Assembly: GCA_905372275.1 (NCBI GenBank)
Contig: CAJPON010000001.1
Location: 54,189-118,188, forward strand
DNA from: Candidatus Saccharimonadota bacterium
Lineage (GTDB): Bacteria; Patescibacteriota; Saccharimonadia; Saccharimonadales; Saccharimonadaceae
Direction of reading: 5' to 3'
Length of the DNA: 64,000 bases
Part shown: piece by piece, positions 34,440-43,170 of the stretch
Layout: each line of letters starts with the position of its first letter
Position numbering within the stretch: position 1 is the stretch's first letter
Notes under the pieces: generated by a model
What the model was told of the DNA's origin: nothing
Seen by the model: the letters and a program-made list of their open reading frames with translations, nothing else
Databases searched by the model: none
Translations under genes and position numbers: made by a program

Positions 34440-34877
34440 TTACTTAACCTCTACTTTCTCTGGTTTCTGGGCTGCGTGGTCGTGCTCAGCACCCGGGAAG
34501 ACACGCAGGCGAGCCATGCGATCGGCTGCGAGTTTATTCTTGGGCAGCATACCTTTGACGGCGTGCTCAATGATACTTGCCGGGCTTTTGGCGCGGAGAT
34601 CTTTGAGCTGAGCTTCTTTCAAACCGCCTGGGAAACCGCTGTAGCTGTAGTATATTTTGTCAGTTTCTTTATCACCAGTCACGACAAGTTCGCTAGCGTT
34701 AACGACGACAACATAATCGCCGTTGTCAACGTGCGGCGTGTAAGTTGGCTTGTATTTACCAGTGAGGTAGCTAGCGATCACGGTCGATAATCGGCCCAGG
34801 CTAGCGTCGCGGGCGTCAATCAGTATCCAGCGGCGAGCAATGTCGGCAGGCTTCTGTGAAAAGGTTTTTCCAGCCAT
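34440..34877 (-). CDS. rplM: 50S ribosomal protein L13
   Basis: The 145-aa protein has RRWILIDARDASLGRLSTVIASYLTGK and VKGMLPKNKLAADRMARLRVFPGAEHDHAAQKPE, both typical of L13. It overlaps the rplQ stop by a base and abuts rpsI, the usual rplM-rpsI pair, here appended to the alpha operon. Confidence 0.95.
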   Translation of the reverse strand: MAGKTFSQKPADIARRWILIDARDASLGRLSTVIASYLTGKYKPTYTPHVDNGDYVVVVNASELVVTGDKETDKIYYSYSGFPGGLKEAQLKDLRAKSPASIIEHAVKGMLPKNKLAADRMARLRVFPGAEHDHAAQKPEKVEVK

Positions 34878-35272
34878 TACTTAGCCTCCTTTACTGCTTT
34901 TGGCATTGGTTTGAGTTCGTCGACGAATTCAACGATTGCCATTTGAGCGCCATCGCCAACGCGCAGTCGAGTGCGCTCGACGCGAACGTGCCCGCTAGTG
35001 CGGCCAGTTAGCTGCGGCGCGATTTGGTCGACGAGCTTGACGGCGGCAACTTGCGTACTGAGTCCAGCGATGACCGCTCGGCGGTTGGCCAGATTGCTTT
35101 TTTTGGCTTTGGTGATTAGTTTTTCGATATAACGTACGAGCTCTTTGGCTTTGGGCAAAGTCGTCTCAATGCTTTCTTCCATCACCAAGCTCGTCGCTAG
35201 ACCTTTCAGGAGCGCTCGTCGTTGGTCGCGTTGGCGGCCGAGCTTGCGTCCTCTGTATCCATGTCGATGCAT
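34877..35272 (-). CDS. rplQ: 50S ribosomal protein L17
   Basis: The 131-aa protein begins with the L17 signature MHRHGYRGRKLGRQRDQRRALLKGLATSL and ends in a family-typical charged domain. It follows rpoA directly, as in most bacteria. Confidence 0.95.
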   Translation of the reverse strand: MHRHGYRGRKLGRQRDQRRALLKGLATSLVMEESIETTLPKAKELVRYIEKLITKAKKSNLANRRAVIAGLSTQVAAVKLVDQIAPQLTGRTSGHVRVERTRLRVGDGAQMAIVEFVDELKPMPKAVKEAK

Positions 35273-36196
35273 TTAGAGCTCCAATTCTGCTAGTTTATCT
35301 TTAACTTCGTCGAGTGCCTTGCTGCCGAAACCTTTAAGTTCGCGCAAGTCTTGCTCGTTGAGCGTGACTAAATCGTGAACGGTGCGAATTTCGTTATTGA
35401 CTAAGGCATTGGCGGTGCGAGCGCTCAGACCTAAGTCTTCGATTGAGGCGTTCAAGCCGTCATTATCGTCCTCGACCTCTGTACCAAGTGCTGGTGCAGA
35501 TTCGACAGTAGTACTGCCAGCCAGAGCTGTGTACTGATTGACGAGGATAGCGGCAGCTTCTTCGAAAGCTTCGCGCGGTGTCAGGCTACCGTCGGTTTCG
35601 ATGGTCATCTCGAGCTTATCGAGGTTAGTCTCTTGACCGATACGAGTCGGGTCGACCTTGAAGCGAACACGAGTAACCGGGCTAAACATAGCATCGATTG
35701 CAATCATGTCGCTGTGCAGGCGTTTTTCGCTAGATTCTTCGATAGGCTGGTAACCGCGACCTGATTCAACTACTAGATCGATGACAACTGTCTTGTTTGG
35801 GTCGTCAACGTGGCAAATCACGTGGTCAGGATTCATCACCTCGACATCAGCATTGGTTGCGATATCGCCAGCAGTAATGACGTCGGCGCCAGCTTTCTCG
35901 AGACGCAGCTCGACTGGCTCGTCGGTAGCAATGCGGAAGTTGACGCCTTTGAGATTCAAAGTGATATCGACGACGTCCTCTTGAATGCCAGGAACAGTTG
36001 TGAATTCGTGCGTGGCACCTTCGATTCGAAAAGCGACAATTGCGCCGCCGCGGATGCTGGAGAGCAATACGCGGCGCAGGCTGTTGCCGAGCGTGTTGCC
36101 GTAATTAAAGTGCAGCGGCTCAATAACAAACGTACTTGAGTTCTCGCTGTTATCGATAATCTTGGCGAGCGCTGGGTTGTGAATAACTTTAGACAT
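35273..36196 (-). CDS. rpoA: RNA polymerase alpha subunit
   Basis: The start at MSKVIHNPALAKI (36196) follows GGGAGGAAAG. The 307-aa protein has the N-terminal dimerisation domain (FNYGNTLGNSLRRVLLSSIRGGAI near residue 30), an insert-type second domain, and a C-terminal domain with the helix-hairpin-helix (IRTVHDLVTLNEQDLRELKGFGSKALDEV, residues 265-300) that binds UP elements and activators. The order rpsD-rpoA-rplQ is classical. Confidence 0.95.
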   Translation of the reverse strand: MSKVIHNPALAKIIDNSENSSTFVIEPLHFNYGNTLGNSLRRVLLSSIRGGAIVAFRIEGATHEFTTVPGIQEDVVDITLNLKGVNFRIATDEPVELRLEKAGADVITAGDIATNADVEVMNPDHVICHVDDPNKTVVIDLVVESGRGYQPIEESSEKRLHSDMIAIDAMFSPVTRVRFKVDPTRIGQETNLDKLEMTIETDGSLTPREAFEEAAAILVNQYTALAGSTTVESAPALGTEVEDDNDGLNASIEDLGLSARTANALVNNEIRTVHDLVTLNEQDLRELKGFGSKALDEVKDKLAELEL

Positions 36197-36215
36197 TTTA
36201 ATCTTTCCTCCCTTT

Positions 36216-36833
36216 TTAACGTGAGTAGTACTCAACAATTAGCTGCTCGTTGATGCCCGCTTCGGCCTCTTCGCGCTTTGGTTCACTAGTAATTTCGATT
36301 TTTAGCTTTTTGATATCTCCCTTTAGCCAGCTAAGCGGCGCCTGAGTGGTATTGCCAAAGATATCGTTGATCGCAGTAAAGTATCCAGATTTGGTACTCT
36401 TCGGGCGAACAGTAATTACGTCGCCGGCCTTGACGCGAATCGACGGAATGTCGACGCGGCGGCCATTGAGCTCGAAATGCCCGTGGCTAACCAGCTGGCG
36501 AGCCTGGCGGCGGCTAGTAGCAAAACCAGCGCGGTAAACGACGTTGTCGAGACGCAACTCTAGGAAGCGCAGCAAATTTTCGCCGCTAAGACCTGGTTTG
36601 CGAGTCGCTTCGTTCATCAGCTTAGCAAATTGCTTTTCCAACAAACCGTACATGCGCCGGACTTTCTGCTTTTCGCGCAGTTGCTGAGAATACATGCTCT
36701 GCTTGCCTTGGCGGCCATGAGCGTGTTCGCCCGGGATGCCGCTTTTGCGCGCGAGGATTTTGTGCGCTTTAGGATGCAGCGCAACTCCTTCGCGGCGGCT
36801 CTGTTTGACGATTGGGCTAGTGTCTCGTGCCAT
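36216..36833 (-). CDS. rpsD: 30S ribosomal protein S4
   Basis: The 205-aa protein has the central S4 domain (LRFLELRLDNVVYRAGFATSRRQARQLVSHGHFELNG, residues 88-125) and a C-terminal LIVEYYSR. The N-terminal zinc-type Cys are absent. It overlaps rpsK by a base. Confidence 0.95.
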   Translation of the reverse strand: MARDTSPIVKQSRREGVALHPKAHKILARKSGIPGEHAHGRQGKQSMYSQQLREKQKVRRMYGLLEKQFAKLMNEATRKPGLSGENLLRFLELRLDNVVYRAGFATSRRQARQLVSHGHFELNGRRVDIPSIRVKAGDVITVRPKSTKSGYFTAINDIFGNTTQAPLSWLKGDIKKLKIEITSEPKREEAEAGINEQLIVEYYSR

Positions 36834-37219
36834 TACGCTCTCCTTGCCTTTCGCGGACGAACACCGCCGTGCGGTACGCCCGTTACGTCCTTAATACTGT
36901 TAATTGAAATGTCAAAGCTGCTCATGGCGCGGATTGCCGCGTCGCGGCCTAGGCCGACGCCTTTGACAAAGACGTCAACTGTGCGCAAACCATAGGTTGA
37001 TTTAGCAGCTTCGGCGGCCTTTTCAGCAGCAATTTGCGCTGCATAGGCGGTGCCTTTTTTGCTGCCGCGGAAACCGCAAGCGCCAGCACTGGCGGCGGTC
37101 AACGCATTGCCTTTGCTGTCGGCAAAGGTGATAATCGTGTTATTAAATGTCGCTTGGACATGCAGCTGACCGGTCGGGACTGATCGGCGCTGCTTCTTTT
37201 TTGATTTAGCTTCTGCCAT
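36833..37219 (-). CDS. rpsK: 30S ribosomal protein S11
   Basis: The 128-aa protein has GQLHVQATFNNTIITFAD, GTAYAAQIAAEKAAEAA and the C-terminal GVPHGGVRPRKARRA, all typical of S11, which lines the mRNA exit region. Confidence 0.95.
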   Translation of the reverse strand: MAEAKSKKKQRRSVPTGQLHVQATFNNTIITFADSKGNALTAASAGACGFRGSKKGTAYAAQIAAEKAAEAAKSTYGLRTVDVFVKGVGLGRDAAIRAMSSFDISINSIKDVTGVPHGGVRPRKARRA

Positions 37220-37239
37220 TATTTAAAAGTCCTTCCTTA

Positions 37240-37626
37240 TCAAGTCTTGCTTGCTGCTTTTGGCTGCGTGCCGCCGACGGCGATTGCTTTGCCTTTACGG
37301 GTTCGCGCATTGGTGCGAGTCCGCTGGCCGCGTGTCGGCAAACCGTTTTTGTGCCTTAGGCCGCGGTAAGAACCGATGTCCTTTAAGCGTTTGATATTGT
37401 TGGTCACCAGGCGCTGCAGATCGCCTTCGGTGACATAATCTTTGTCGATAATGTCGCGAAGCTTCTGCTCCTCAGCCTCGGTGAGATCTTTCACCCGAGT
37501 GGTCGGCTTGATTTTAGCCGCCGCAAGGATGTCTCGAGAGTACTTCGGCCCAATACCATAGATATAGGTAAGGGCGATTTGTACCTGCTTGTCACTTGGG
37601 ATGACTACCCCAGCAATTCGAGCCAT
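37240..37626 (-). CDS. rpsM: 30S ribosomal protein S13
   Basis: The 128-aa protein begins [26 protein letters not shown] and contains [26 protein letters not shown], the S13 tail that touches P-site tRNA. It lies 2 bp after rpmJ. Confidence 0.95.
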   Translation of the reverse strand: MARIAGVVIPSDKQVQIALTYIYGIGPKYSRDILAAAKIKPTTRVKDLTEAEEQKLRDIIDKDYVTEGDLQRLVTNNIKRLKDIGSYRGLRHKNGLPTRGQRTRTNARTRKGKAIAVGGTQPKAASKT

Positions 37627-37628
37627 GC

Positions 37629-37745
37629 TTAACCCTGCCTTTGTTTATGCTTAGGGTTTTTCTTGTTGATGACGTAGAGACGGCCTCCGCGGCGAACAAA
37701 CTGATCACCCGGACCTCTCTTCTTGACACTCGGTTTAACTTTCAT
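37629..37745 (-). CDS. rpmJ: 50S ribosomal protein L36, zinc-free form
   Basis: ATG 37745 opens a 38-codon frame that begins [11 protein letters not shown] and ends [10 protein letters not shown], the L36 frame. The four zinc ligands of standard L36 (CxxC, Cys and His) are mostly gone: no Cys remains. This is the C-minus type. It sits between infA and rpsM as usual. Confidence 0.92.
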   Translation of the reverse strand: MKVKPSVKKRGPGDQFVRRGGRLYVINKKNPKHKQRQG

Positions 37746-37818
37746 GAGCGTACAACTTTCTACAGGAAAAACCTGTTTTTAATGAGAGATGCTTGATATC
37801 AGGAGCAGCTCTGCGTTA

Positions 37819-38043
37819 TTAATCGCGTGCGCGGAAGACGATTCTGCCCTTCGTGAGATCGTAAGGACTCAACTCGACTTCTACGTTATCGCCTGGGACC
37901 AAGCGGATGTAGTGCTTGCGCATCTTGCCGCTGATATAAGCGATAATTGTTAGGCTGTTCTCTAGTTCGACAACAAATTGAGTATTAGGCAGTGCTTCCA
38001 CTACCTTGCCGCGCAATTTGATGACTTCCTTTTGACTCGCCAT
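37819..38043 (-). CDS. infA: translation initiation factor IF-1
   Basis: The start at [20 protein letters not shown] (38043) gives the usual 74 aa. The OB-fold pattern is clear ([46 protein letters not shown]). It opens the operon infA-rpmJ-rpsM-rpsK-rpsD-rpoA-rplQ-rplM-rpsI. Confidence 0.95.
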   Translation of the reverse strand: MASQKEVIKLRGKVVEALPNTQFVVELENSLTIIAYISGKMRKHYIRLVPGDNVEVELSPYDLTKGRIVFRARD

Positions 38044-38059
38044 AGATATACAGCTAACC

Positions 38060-38088
38060 ATTATAGCGGATTTTACATCATTTGTAAA
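38060..38088 (-). promoter_or_regulatory. infA operon promoter
   Basis: TTTACA (38083-38088), a 17-nt spacer and a consensus TATAAT (38060-38065) precede infA, leaving a leader of about 10 nt. Confidence 0.8.
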
Positions 38089-38120
38089 TGCATTTTGGCG
38101 ATTTTGTAAAATATAATTTC

Positions 38121-38213
38121 AAAAAAGATAGGGCCCAGTCCCGACCGGGATATAGTTCAACCGATCGGGACCGGGGCTTTAAATCCTCTCTATTTTTCAG
38201 GAAAGAGAGGATT
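38121..38213 (-). terminator. tandem terminators after secY
   Basis: Reading from secY on the minus strand, a 9-bp hairpin (38182-38213) comes first. A GC-rich stem (38131-38144 with 38165-38178) follows and ends in TTTTTT. The pair separates secY from the infA promoter. Confidence 0.8.
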
Positions 38214-38260
38214 ATACAGATATATTATGGCGCAGATATCTTCAAAATGCAAATTGCAGA

Positions 38261-39736
38261 CTATGCTGCTCGGCGCAGGCGCAGGAGTTTGCGCCGATTT
38301 TTCTTTGTTTGGCCGTCGTCGAGGTCATCAATACTGAAGTCGTCGTAGGTTACCATCAGAGCGCGCGAATTGATTTGCCGCAGCGTCTCGAGGCCGACAG
38401 TCACTACAATCAGCAGTCCGGTACCGCCAATCGACAAGTTCGAAACGTTAAGTCCGAGTTGCGCAAAGATATAGTCAATGGCGAACGGCATGATAGCAAT
38501 AATGCCAAGAGCGATTGAGCCAAACAAAATCAAGCGGTTAACAGTGCGCGTTAAATATTCTTCGGTTTGAGCGCCTGGCCGAATGCCGGCGATGAAGCCG
38601 CCTTGCTTTTGCAGATTTTCGGAAATTTCGTTAGCGTTAAAGACGATACCTGTGTAGAAATAAGTGAAGGCGATAACCAGCACAAAGTACAAAATTGGAT
38701 AAATCGCTACCGTCCAGTCGCCGTTGCTGAAGCTAGCTGCCGTCGGCGTTTGGAACCACTTGATTAGGTTGTTGGCGATAGTGTGGTTGGCGCCAGGCAT
38801 AGCGCGCATAACTTGGCCGACAAATGCCGGTAGGCTGAGAAAGGCCACCGCGAAAATTACCGGAATAACGCCAGCGGCGATCAACTTGATCGGCAAAATA
38901 CTTTTGACGCCGCCGTAGCTAGTGTTGCCAGCGACTCGCTTAGCGTAATTGATGGTAATGACTCGCTGCGCTTCGTTGATCTTGACCAAGAAGTATAGCA
39001 ATACCAAGCCGACCGTACCGAGAATTAGCAGTAGCCAGAACGTTGTTGGATCGACTGATACATCAAACCAGCCAAAGATGCTGAGTTTGCCCTTGGTGGT
39101 GCTTAATAGCGAGTTAATTAGCGTACCAAAAGTATTTGGCAGCTGGCTAACAATACCAGCGAAGATGATAAGCGAAATACCATTGCCGATTCCCTGTTCG
39201 GTGATCAGCTCGCCGATCCACATCAGCAAGATTGAGCCAGCAGTCATGGCGGTTACCGAAATTGCCCACTGCCAAATCGAGGTGCCAGCGGTGCCGGTTG
39301 ACGAATTCGCCAAGACGGATTGCTGCAGGATGTAAACAAAAGCGATAGATTGAACGATAGCTAGCGGCACAGTAACGACGCGCGTCCACTGGTTGATTTT
39401 GCGGCGGCCTGATTCGCCGTCGTTATGCAGCTCTTCTAGTTTCGGGATTGCTTTGGTGAGTAGCTGCGTGATGATGCTAGCAGTGATAAATGGACTCATG
39501 CCGACCAGAACAATACTAATCTGGCTGAGCGCGCCGCCGCTCATGAGGTTAAGAAATCCGCCAAAGTCGCTGCTGCCAATAACGCTTTGGATGACGGTGC
39601 GCAGCTCGGTTGGATTAGCCAGCGGCACTGGTACGTGCGCCATGAAGCGAAACGCTACAATTAGCCCGAAGACGATTAGCAAGCGCTTTTGCATATCTTT
39701 ATTTTTCAGTGAGCGGAAAATTATTCTCCAATTCAT
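38261..39736 (-). CDS. secY: preprotein translocase subunit SecY
   Basis: The 491-aa protein has ten membrane helices and SecY signatures: the start MNWRIIFRSLKNKDMQKRLLIVFGLIVAFRF, GGALSQISIVLVGMSPFITASIITQLL, the plug region, and TYFYTGIVFNANEISENLQKQGGFIAGIRPG. It forms the protein-conducting channel. It has its own promoter and terminators and is not cotranscribed with adk or map, which are absent. Confidence 0.95.
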   Translation of the reverse strand: MNWRIIFRSLKNKDMQKRLLIVFGLIVAFRFMAHVPVPLANPTELRTVIQSVIGSSDFGGFLNLMSGGALSQISIVLVGMSPFITASIITQLLTKAIPKLEELHNDGESGRRKINQWTRVVTVPLAIVQSIAFVYILQQSVLANSSTGTAGTSIWQWAISVTAMTAGSILLMWIGELITEQGIGNGISLIIFAGIVSQLPNTFGTLINSLLSTTKGKLSIFGWFDVSVDPTTFWLLLILGTVGLVLLYFLVKINEAQRVITINYAKRVAGNTSYGGVKSILPIKLIAAGVIPVIFAVAFLSLPAFVGQVMRAMPGANHTIANNLIKWFQTPTAASFSNGDWTVAIYPILYFVLVIAFTYFYTGIVFNANEISENLQKQGGFIAGIRPGAQTEEYLTRTVNRLILFGSIALGIIAIMPFAIDYIFAQLGLNVSNLSIGGTGLLIVVTVGLETLRQINSRALMVTYDDFSIDDLDDGQTKKNRRKLLRLRRAA

Positions 39737-39779
39737 TATCTAGTCCCTCTAGCTACTAACAATTCATTAACTTATCACA

Positions 39780-39808
39780 GTATACAGTATTGAGCTAATA
39801 ATAGCAAA
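39780..39808 (-). promoter_or_regulatory. secY promoter
   Basis: TTGCTA (39803-39808), a 17-nt spacer and TATACT (39780-39785). The -35 overlaps the T-run of the upstream terminator. AGAGGGA serves as ribosome site for secY. Confidence 0.65.
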
Positions 39809-39831
39809 ACGCCCTCCAGGGAGAGCGTTTC
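39804..39831 (-). terminator. terminator after rplO
   Basis: On the minus strand AAACGC-CTC pairs with GAG-GCGTTT over a short loop, followed by TTTTGC. It ends the rplF-rplR-rpsE-rplO unit. Confidence 0.7.
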
Positions 39832-39875
39832 GTTGTGAGATTGCGAGCTGTTGCGAGCTGTCTTATTCGGCTGGG

Positions 39876-40361
39876 CTAGGCAGCTCTGTCGTCTGCTTCG
39901 GCTTGCTTGGCAGATTTTGGCAGCGGCGGTACGGCAGCTTTTTCAAAAGCGCCGCCGGCTTTCTCTAGCATAGCGACCACGCTTTGCGATGCGCCCTGCG
40001 TTTGCAGAGTAATCTTAGCGGTCAAGTCGCCACGGGCAATCACCTTGACGTTGTGAAACGGCGTAGTTATTAGCCCAGCTTCGTATAGCGTAAAGTTGTC
40101 GACGTTGCCTTTCAAATCATTCAAGCGGTCGCTATACACCACCTGAGCTGGTATGCGCAAGCTTTTGAAGCCGCGCGCCTTTGGAATAGCGGTAACAATG
40201 CCGTTCTGTCCGCCCTGGAATGTGCTGCGAAGCTTTTTGCCAGTGCGAGCATTTTGACCTTTGGTACCGCGGCCAGCGGTTTTGCCGCCGCCAGCAGCGA
40301 TACCGCGACCAACACGCTTGCGGTCTTTGTTGGCCGAAACTTGGAGCTGATTGTACTTCAT
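39876..40361 (-). CDS. rplO: 50S ribosomal protein L15
   Basis: The 161-aa protein has KRVGRGIAAGGGKTAGRGTKGQNARTGKKLRSTFQGGQ, the glycine/arginine-rich L15 start, and a C-terminal globular part. It follows rpsE by one base: rpmD (L30), normally in between, is missing. Confidence 0.95.
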   Translation of the reverse strand: MKYNQLQVSANKDRKRVGRGIAAGGGKTAGRGTKGQNARTGKKLRSTFQGGQNGIVTAIPKARGFKSLRIPAQVVYSDRLNDLKGNVDNFTLYEAGLITTPFHNVKVIARGDLTAKITLQTQGASQSVVAMLEKAGGAFEKAAVPPLPKSAKQAEADDRAA

Positions 40362-40362
40362 A

Positions 40363-40971
40363 TTAATTCTCCTCCTTGGCGGCTACCTTTGCTTTTTCGG
40401 CTTTTTTCTCAGCGCCAACCCACTTTTCGCGCGGAACTAAGCCAGCCAGCGCTTCGACAGTTGCGTAAGCAATGTTGACTTTGTTGGTACTGCCTAAGCT
40501 CTTAGACATCAGGTTGCGGATGCCAGTCACGCTGATAACTGCGCGCACCACGCCGCCGGCAATAATACCGGTGCCCGGCGCTGCTGGCTTGATGAGGACG
40601 CGGGCGCCGCTAAGCTTGACCTCCATATCGTGCGGAATGGTTTCGTTAACTACCGGGATAGTAACCAGGTGTTTCTTGGCGATGGCCGTAGCCTTGGCGA
40701 TGGCTGCCTGGACATCAGCGCCTTTAGCTACGCCGACGCCGACCTTGTTCTTGCGGTTGCCGACGACGACTAGCGCCTTGAAACGGAAGCGGCGGCCGCC
40801 CTTGACGACACGCGCCACGCGGTCGATATTGATTACTACTTCTTCGAATTCTTTAGGCGCGTCATCGCGCTGGTTGCGCCGGTCATCGCGGCGACCGCCT
40901 CGACCTTGACGGCGGCTGCGCGGGGCGCGTTTGTCGTCTCGGGGCGTGGTTTGTTCTTTGGCTTCGGCCAT
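40363..40971 (-). CDS. rpsE: 30S ribosomal protein S5
   Basis: The 202-aa protein has a basic N-terminal extension (RSRRQGRGGRRDDRRN), then the double-stranded RNA-binding part (EEVVINIDRVARVVKGGRRFRFKALVVVGN) and VLIKPAAPGTGIIAGGVVRAV. It is a translation-fidelity protein. Confidence 0.95.
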   Translation of the reverse strand: MAEAKEQTTPRDDKRAPRSRRQGRGGRRDDRRNQRDDAPKEFEEVVINIDRVARVVKGGRRFRFKALVVVGNRKNKVGVGVAKGADVQAAIAKATAIAKKHLVTIPVVNETIPHDMEVKLSGARVLIKPAAPGTGIIAGGVVRAVISVTGIRNLMSKSLGSTNKVNIAYATVEALAGLVPREKWVGAEKKAEKAKVAAKEEN

Positions 40972-40972
40972 T

Positions 40973-41329
40973 TTAGAACTCCAATCCTTCCTTGCGAGCT
41001 GCGTCGGCCAGAGCTTTCAGGCGGCCAGCATACTGGCGGCCGTTGCGGTCGAATACAACTGCGTTAATCTTTGCTTTCTTGGCTTTTTTGGCGATTTCAG
41101 TACCGATTAAGGCGCACTTTTCGGTCATCGTGCCCTTAGTCTTGCTACCGACAGTAGTGGCCGCTGCTAGGGTGTTACCAGCGGTATCATCGATTAGCTG
41201 AGCGCTAACGTGCATATTGCTGATAACCACGCTGAGGCGCGGGCGCTCTGGCGTACCGTTAACTTTGGCGCGAACGCGGTTCTTGCGCAAGTTGCGGTTC
41301 AATAGCTTGTGCGAAAGTGAATTAGACAT
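40973..41329 (-). CDS. rplR: 50S ribosomal protein L18
   Basis: The 118-aa protein has RKNRVRAKVNGTPERPRLSVVISNMHVSAQLIDD and a C-terminal FDRNGRQYAGRLKALADAARKEGLEF, the L18 pattern that binds 5S rRNA. Confidence 0.95.
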   Translation of the reverse strand: MSNSLSHKLLNRNLRKNRVRAKVNGTPERPRLSVVISNMHVSAQLIDDTAGNTLAAATTVGSKTKGTMTEKCALIGTEIAKKAKKAKINAVVFDRNGRQYAGRLKALADAARKEGLEF

Positions 41330-41871
41330 TATTTCTTACCTGCCTTTCCTGCTTTACGCAAAATTTGTTCATCGACGTAAGCGATACCCTTGCCCTTGTA
41401 TGGCTCCGGCTTCTTGAGCGCGCGGATTTCGGCGGCTGCTTGGCCGACTTTTTGCTTGTCTATACCAGAGACGACGATGATCATCTTCTCGTTGCTCACG
41501 TTGACGCCTTCGGGCGCTTTGTACTTGACCTCATGGCTGAAACCTAAGCTCATCGTCAGCTCGTTGTTGCTTGACGACACGCGAAAGCCGACGCCTTTAA
41601 CTTCGAGGCGCTTCTCGTAGCCCTTGGTCACGCCGATTACCATGTTGTTGATCAGCGCGCGCATCAGACCGTGCTGGGCGCGAGCAGTTTTAGACTCATC
41701 CTTAGGATGAACCGTGACTTGTCCGTCTTCGACTTTCACCTCAACTGCTGGCGTGATGAATTGTGTCAATTCACCTTTCGGGCCCTTTACGACCACATCA
41801 CCAGAGTCAACCGTGATTGTCACACCGGCCGGAATAACCACCGGCAGTTTTCCGATTCGACTCAGACTCAT
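41329..41871 (-). CDS. rplF: 50S ribosomal protein L6
   Basis: The 180-aa protein begins MSLSRIGKLPVVIPAGVTITV and contains the L6 C-terminal LKKPEPYKGKGIAYVDEQILRKAGKAGK. It is the first gene of the separated half of the spc operon and has its own promoter. Normally rpsH precedes it; here rpsH is at 62.3 kb. Confidence 0.95.
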   Translation of the reverse strand: MSLSRIGKLPVVIPAGVTITVDSGDVVVKGPKGELTQFITPAVEVKVEDGQVTVHPKDESKTARAQHGLMRALINNMVIGVTKGYEKRLEVKGVGFRVSSSNNELTMSLGFSHEVKYKAPEGVNVSNEKMIIVVSGIDKQKVGQAAAEIRALKKPEPYKGKGIAYVDEQILRKAGKAGKK

Positions 41872-41907
41872 TACTCACCTTTCGTGTGATTTGATATTAA
41901 CCCTGGT

Positions 41908-41937
41908 ATTTTAGCATAGATTAGGGGTGAAATGCAA
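41908..41937 (-). promoter_or_regulatory. promoter of rplF-rplR-rpsE-rplO
   Basis: TTGCAT (41932-41937), an 18-nt spacer and an extended -10 TGCTAAAAT (TAAAAT at 41908-41913). AAAGGTGAG is the ribosome site of rplF. Confidence 0.7.
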
Positions 41938-41961
41938 GGTCTGGCGAGTATAGGCGTTAGT

Positions 41962-42366
41962 CTAGTATATATCTAAGAGTCTACCAATTAGCGTAGAGTC
42001 TAGTTTTTCCTGTTTTATCTCATGAATATCAAAATAGCTAAAATTTGAAACTTCATCTGTTAAGCAAGGCGTTGTCAGTAGAGTGACCTCGTAGATGATG
42101 ATTAAAACTGGATCATCGAACTTCGTATTCCATGTCGGGATTATACGTGGGCGGTCGCTGTCTATTGTAATGTCGACGCCTAATTCTTCCCGAAATTCAC
42201 GAGTGAGTGCTTCGACTATATTTTCTCCGTGTTCTAGCCCACTACTAGGAAGGTCCCATGAGTCACTTCTCTCTTGAACGAACAGCAGCTTACCTGATTG
42301 ATCGCGTACTAATCCCTTTACTGCTACTCGATATGCCGATTTTATATTCTTCAATCTTTCAGTCAT
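41962..42366 (-). CDS. Nudix hydrolase (minus-strand member of a divergent pair)
   Basis: The start at MTERLKNIKSAYRV (42366) sits right at the edge of a 24-bp palindrome; an alternative ATG at 42387 would lie inside it. The 134-aa protein has a Nudix box, GLEHGENIVEALTREFREELGV (GX5EX7REUXEEXGU form). It hydrolyses a nucleoside diphosphate linked to X, substrate unknown. Confidence 0.85.
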   Translation of the reverse strand: MTERLKNIKSAYRVAVKGLVRDQSGKLLFVQERSDSWDLPSSGLEHGENIVEALTREFREELGVDITIDSDRPRIIPTWNTKFDDPVLIIIYEVTLLTTPCLTDEVSNFSYFDIHEIKQEKLDSTLIGRLLDIY

Positions 42367-42390
42367 TTTATGATAAAATTTTATCATAAA
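42367..42390. promoter_or_regulatory. perfect 24-bp palindrome between divergent Nudix genes
   Basis: The half-site TTTATGATAAAA is repeated in inverted form with no spacer. It abuts the minus-strand start codon and lies 14 bp before the plus-strand start codon, so it overlaps both putative promoters. It looks like a shared operator. Confidence 0.7.
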
Positions 42391-42404
42391 AATAAGGTAA
42401 TAAT

Positions 42405-42809
42405 ATGGCTAAGATTGTCGCAAAGGCGCTGGTGCGGAATTCTGAAGGATTATATTTGGTACTGTATAGAAGCAATACGCATCCGCTGTTTCCCGAGCAT
42501 ATTGATTTTCCCGGCGGAGAGGTTGAGCCGGAAGAAATACCGGAAGTAGCGGTCGCGCGCGAAATACAGGAAGAGACAGGACTATCCGTTAATCCAAATA
42601 AGTTAAAGAAGCTATTTGCCAAACAATACCGGCAAACAACGCATATGTTATTTGAGGCAAAGCTCGCCGAACCGGACGCAAAAGTCGCTTTAAGCTGGGA
42701 GCATGAAGACTACCGCTGGATAACGCCGGAGGAATTAAAGTCCCTGCCTAAATTCCCAGGCGCCGACCCGTATTATACAGACGCAGTAGATTATCTATCT
42801 AGCCAATAA
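42405..42809 (+). CDS. Nudix hydrolase (plus-strand member of a divergent pair)
   Basis: The 134-aa protein has GEVEPEEIPEVAVAREIQEETGLSV as its Nudix box (residues 39-63) and YRSNTHPLFPEHIDFPGGE upstream, like MutT/ADP-ribose type enzymes. AAGGTA lies before the start. Its stop overlaps the end of the convergent glutaredoxin gene by 11 bp. Confidence 0.85.
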   Translation: MAKIVAKALVRNSEGLYLVLYRSNTHPLFPEHIDFPGGEVEPEEIPEVAVAREIQEETGLSVNPNKLKKLFAKQYRQTTHMLFEAKLAEPDAKVALSWEHEDYRWITPEELKSLPKFPGADPYYTDAVDYLSSQ

Positions 42810-43113
42810 GCCCTTTCTCCTTGAGTGCAGCGTCAATTTTGGTTCGGTTGAAGCCGCGAATGATTACGCCATCGATGTCGGTGACAGGTATGCTGCTAGA
42901 TTTGTCGCCAACTTTAGCGAGGAGTTCATCTATTGCGCCTTCATCTTCGTCGATGTCGCGAACGGTATAATTCACGCCTAATTTGTCTAAGTATTCTTTT
43001 TCGGTTTTACAGTACGCGCACCACGCGGCGCTGTAAATGATTACTTGATTATCTTGATCGTCTTGATCGTCTTGATTGTTTTGGTCGTCTCGATGGCTTG
43101 TCTGGTCGTCCAT
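42799..43113 (-). CDS. glutaredoxin-like protein with Asp/Gln-rich N-terminal repeats
   Basis: The 104-aa protein has an N-terminal run of DDQ/DNQ repeats (residues 9-23) encoded by a short tandem DNA repeat. A glutaredoxin fold follows: VIIYSAAWCAYCKTEKEYLDKLGV with active-site WCAYC near 31-35, SSSIPVTDIDG (cis-Pro) and FNRTKIDAALKEKGL. It is probably a thiol-disulfide reductase. The ribosome site is AAGGGGG. Confidence 0.85.
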   Translation of the reverse strand: MDDQTSHRDDQNNQDDQDDQDNQVIIYSAAWCAYCKTEKEYLDKLGVNYTVRDIDEDEGAIDELLAKVGDKSSSIPVTDIDGVIIRGFNRTKIDAALKEKGLIG

Positions 43114-43170
43114 AATTATCCCCCTTCGTTAATTACAATCATTATATACACAACATCTAGCGTATGCAAG

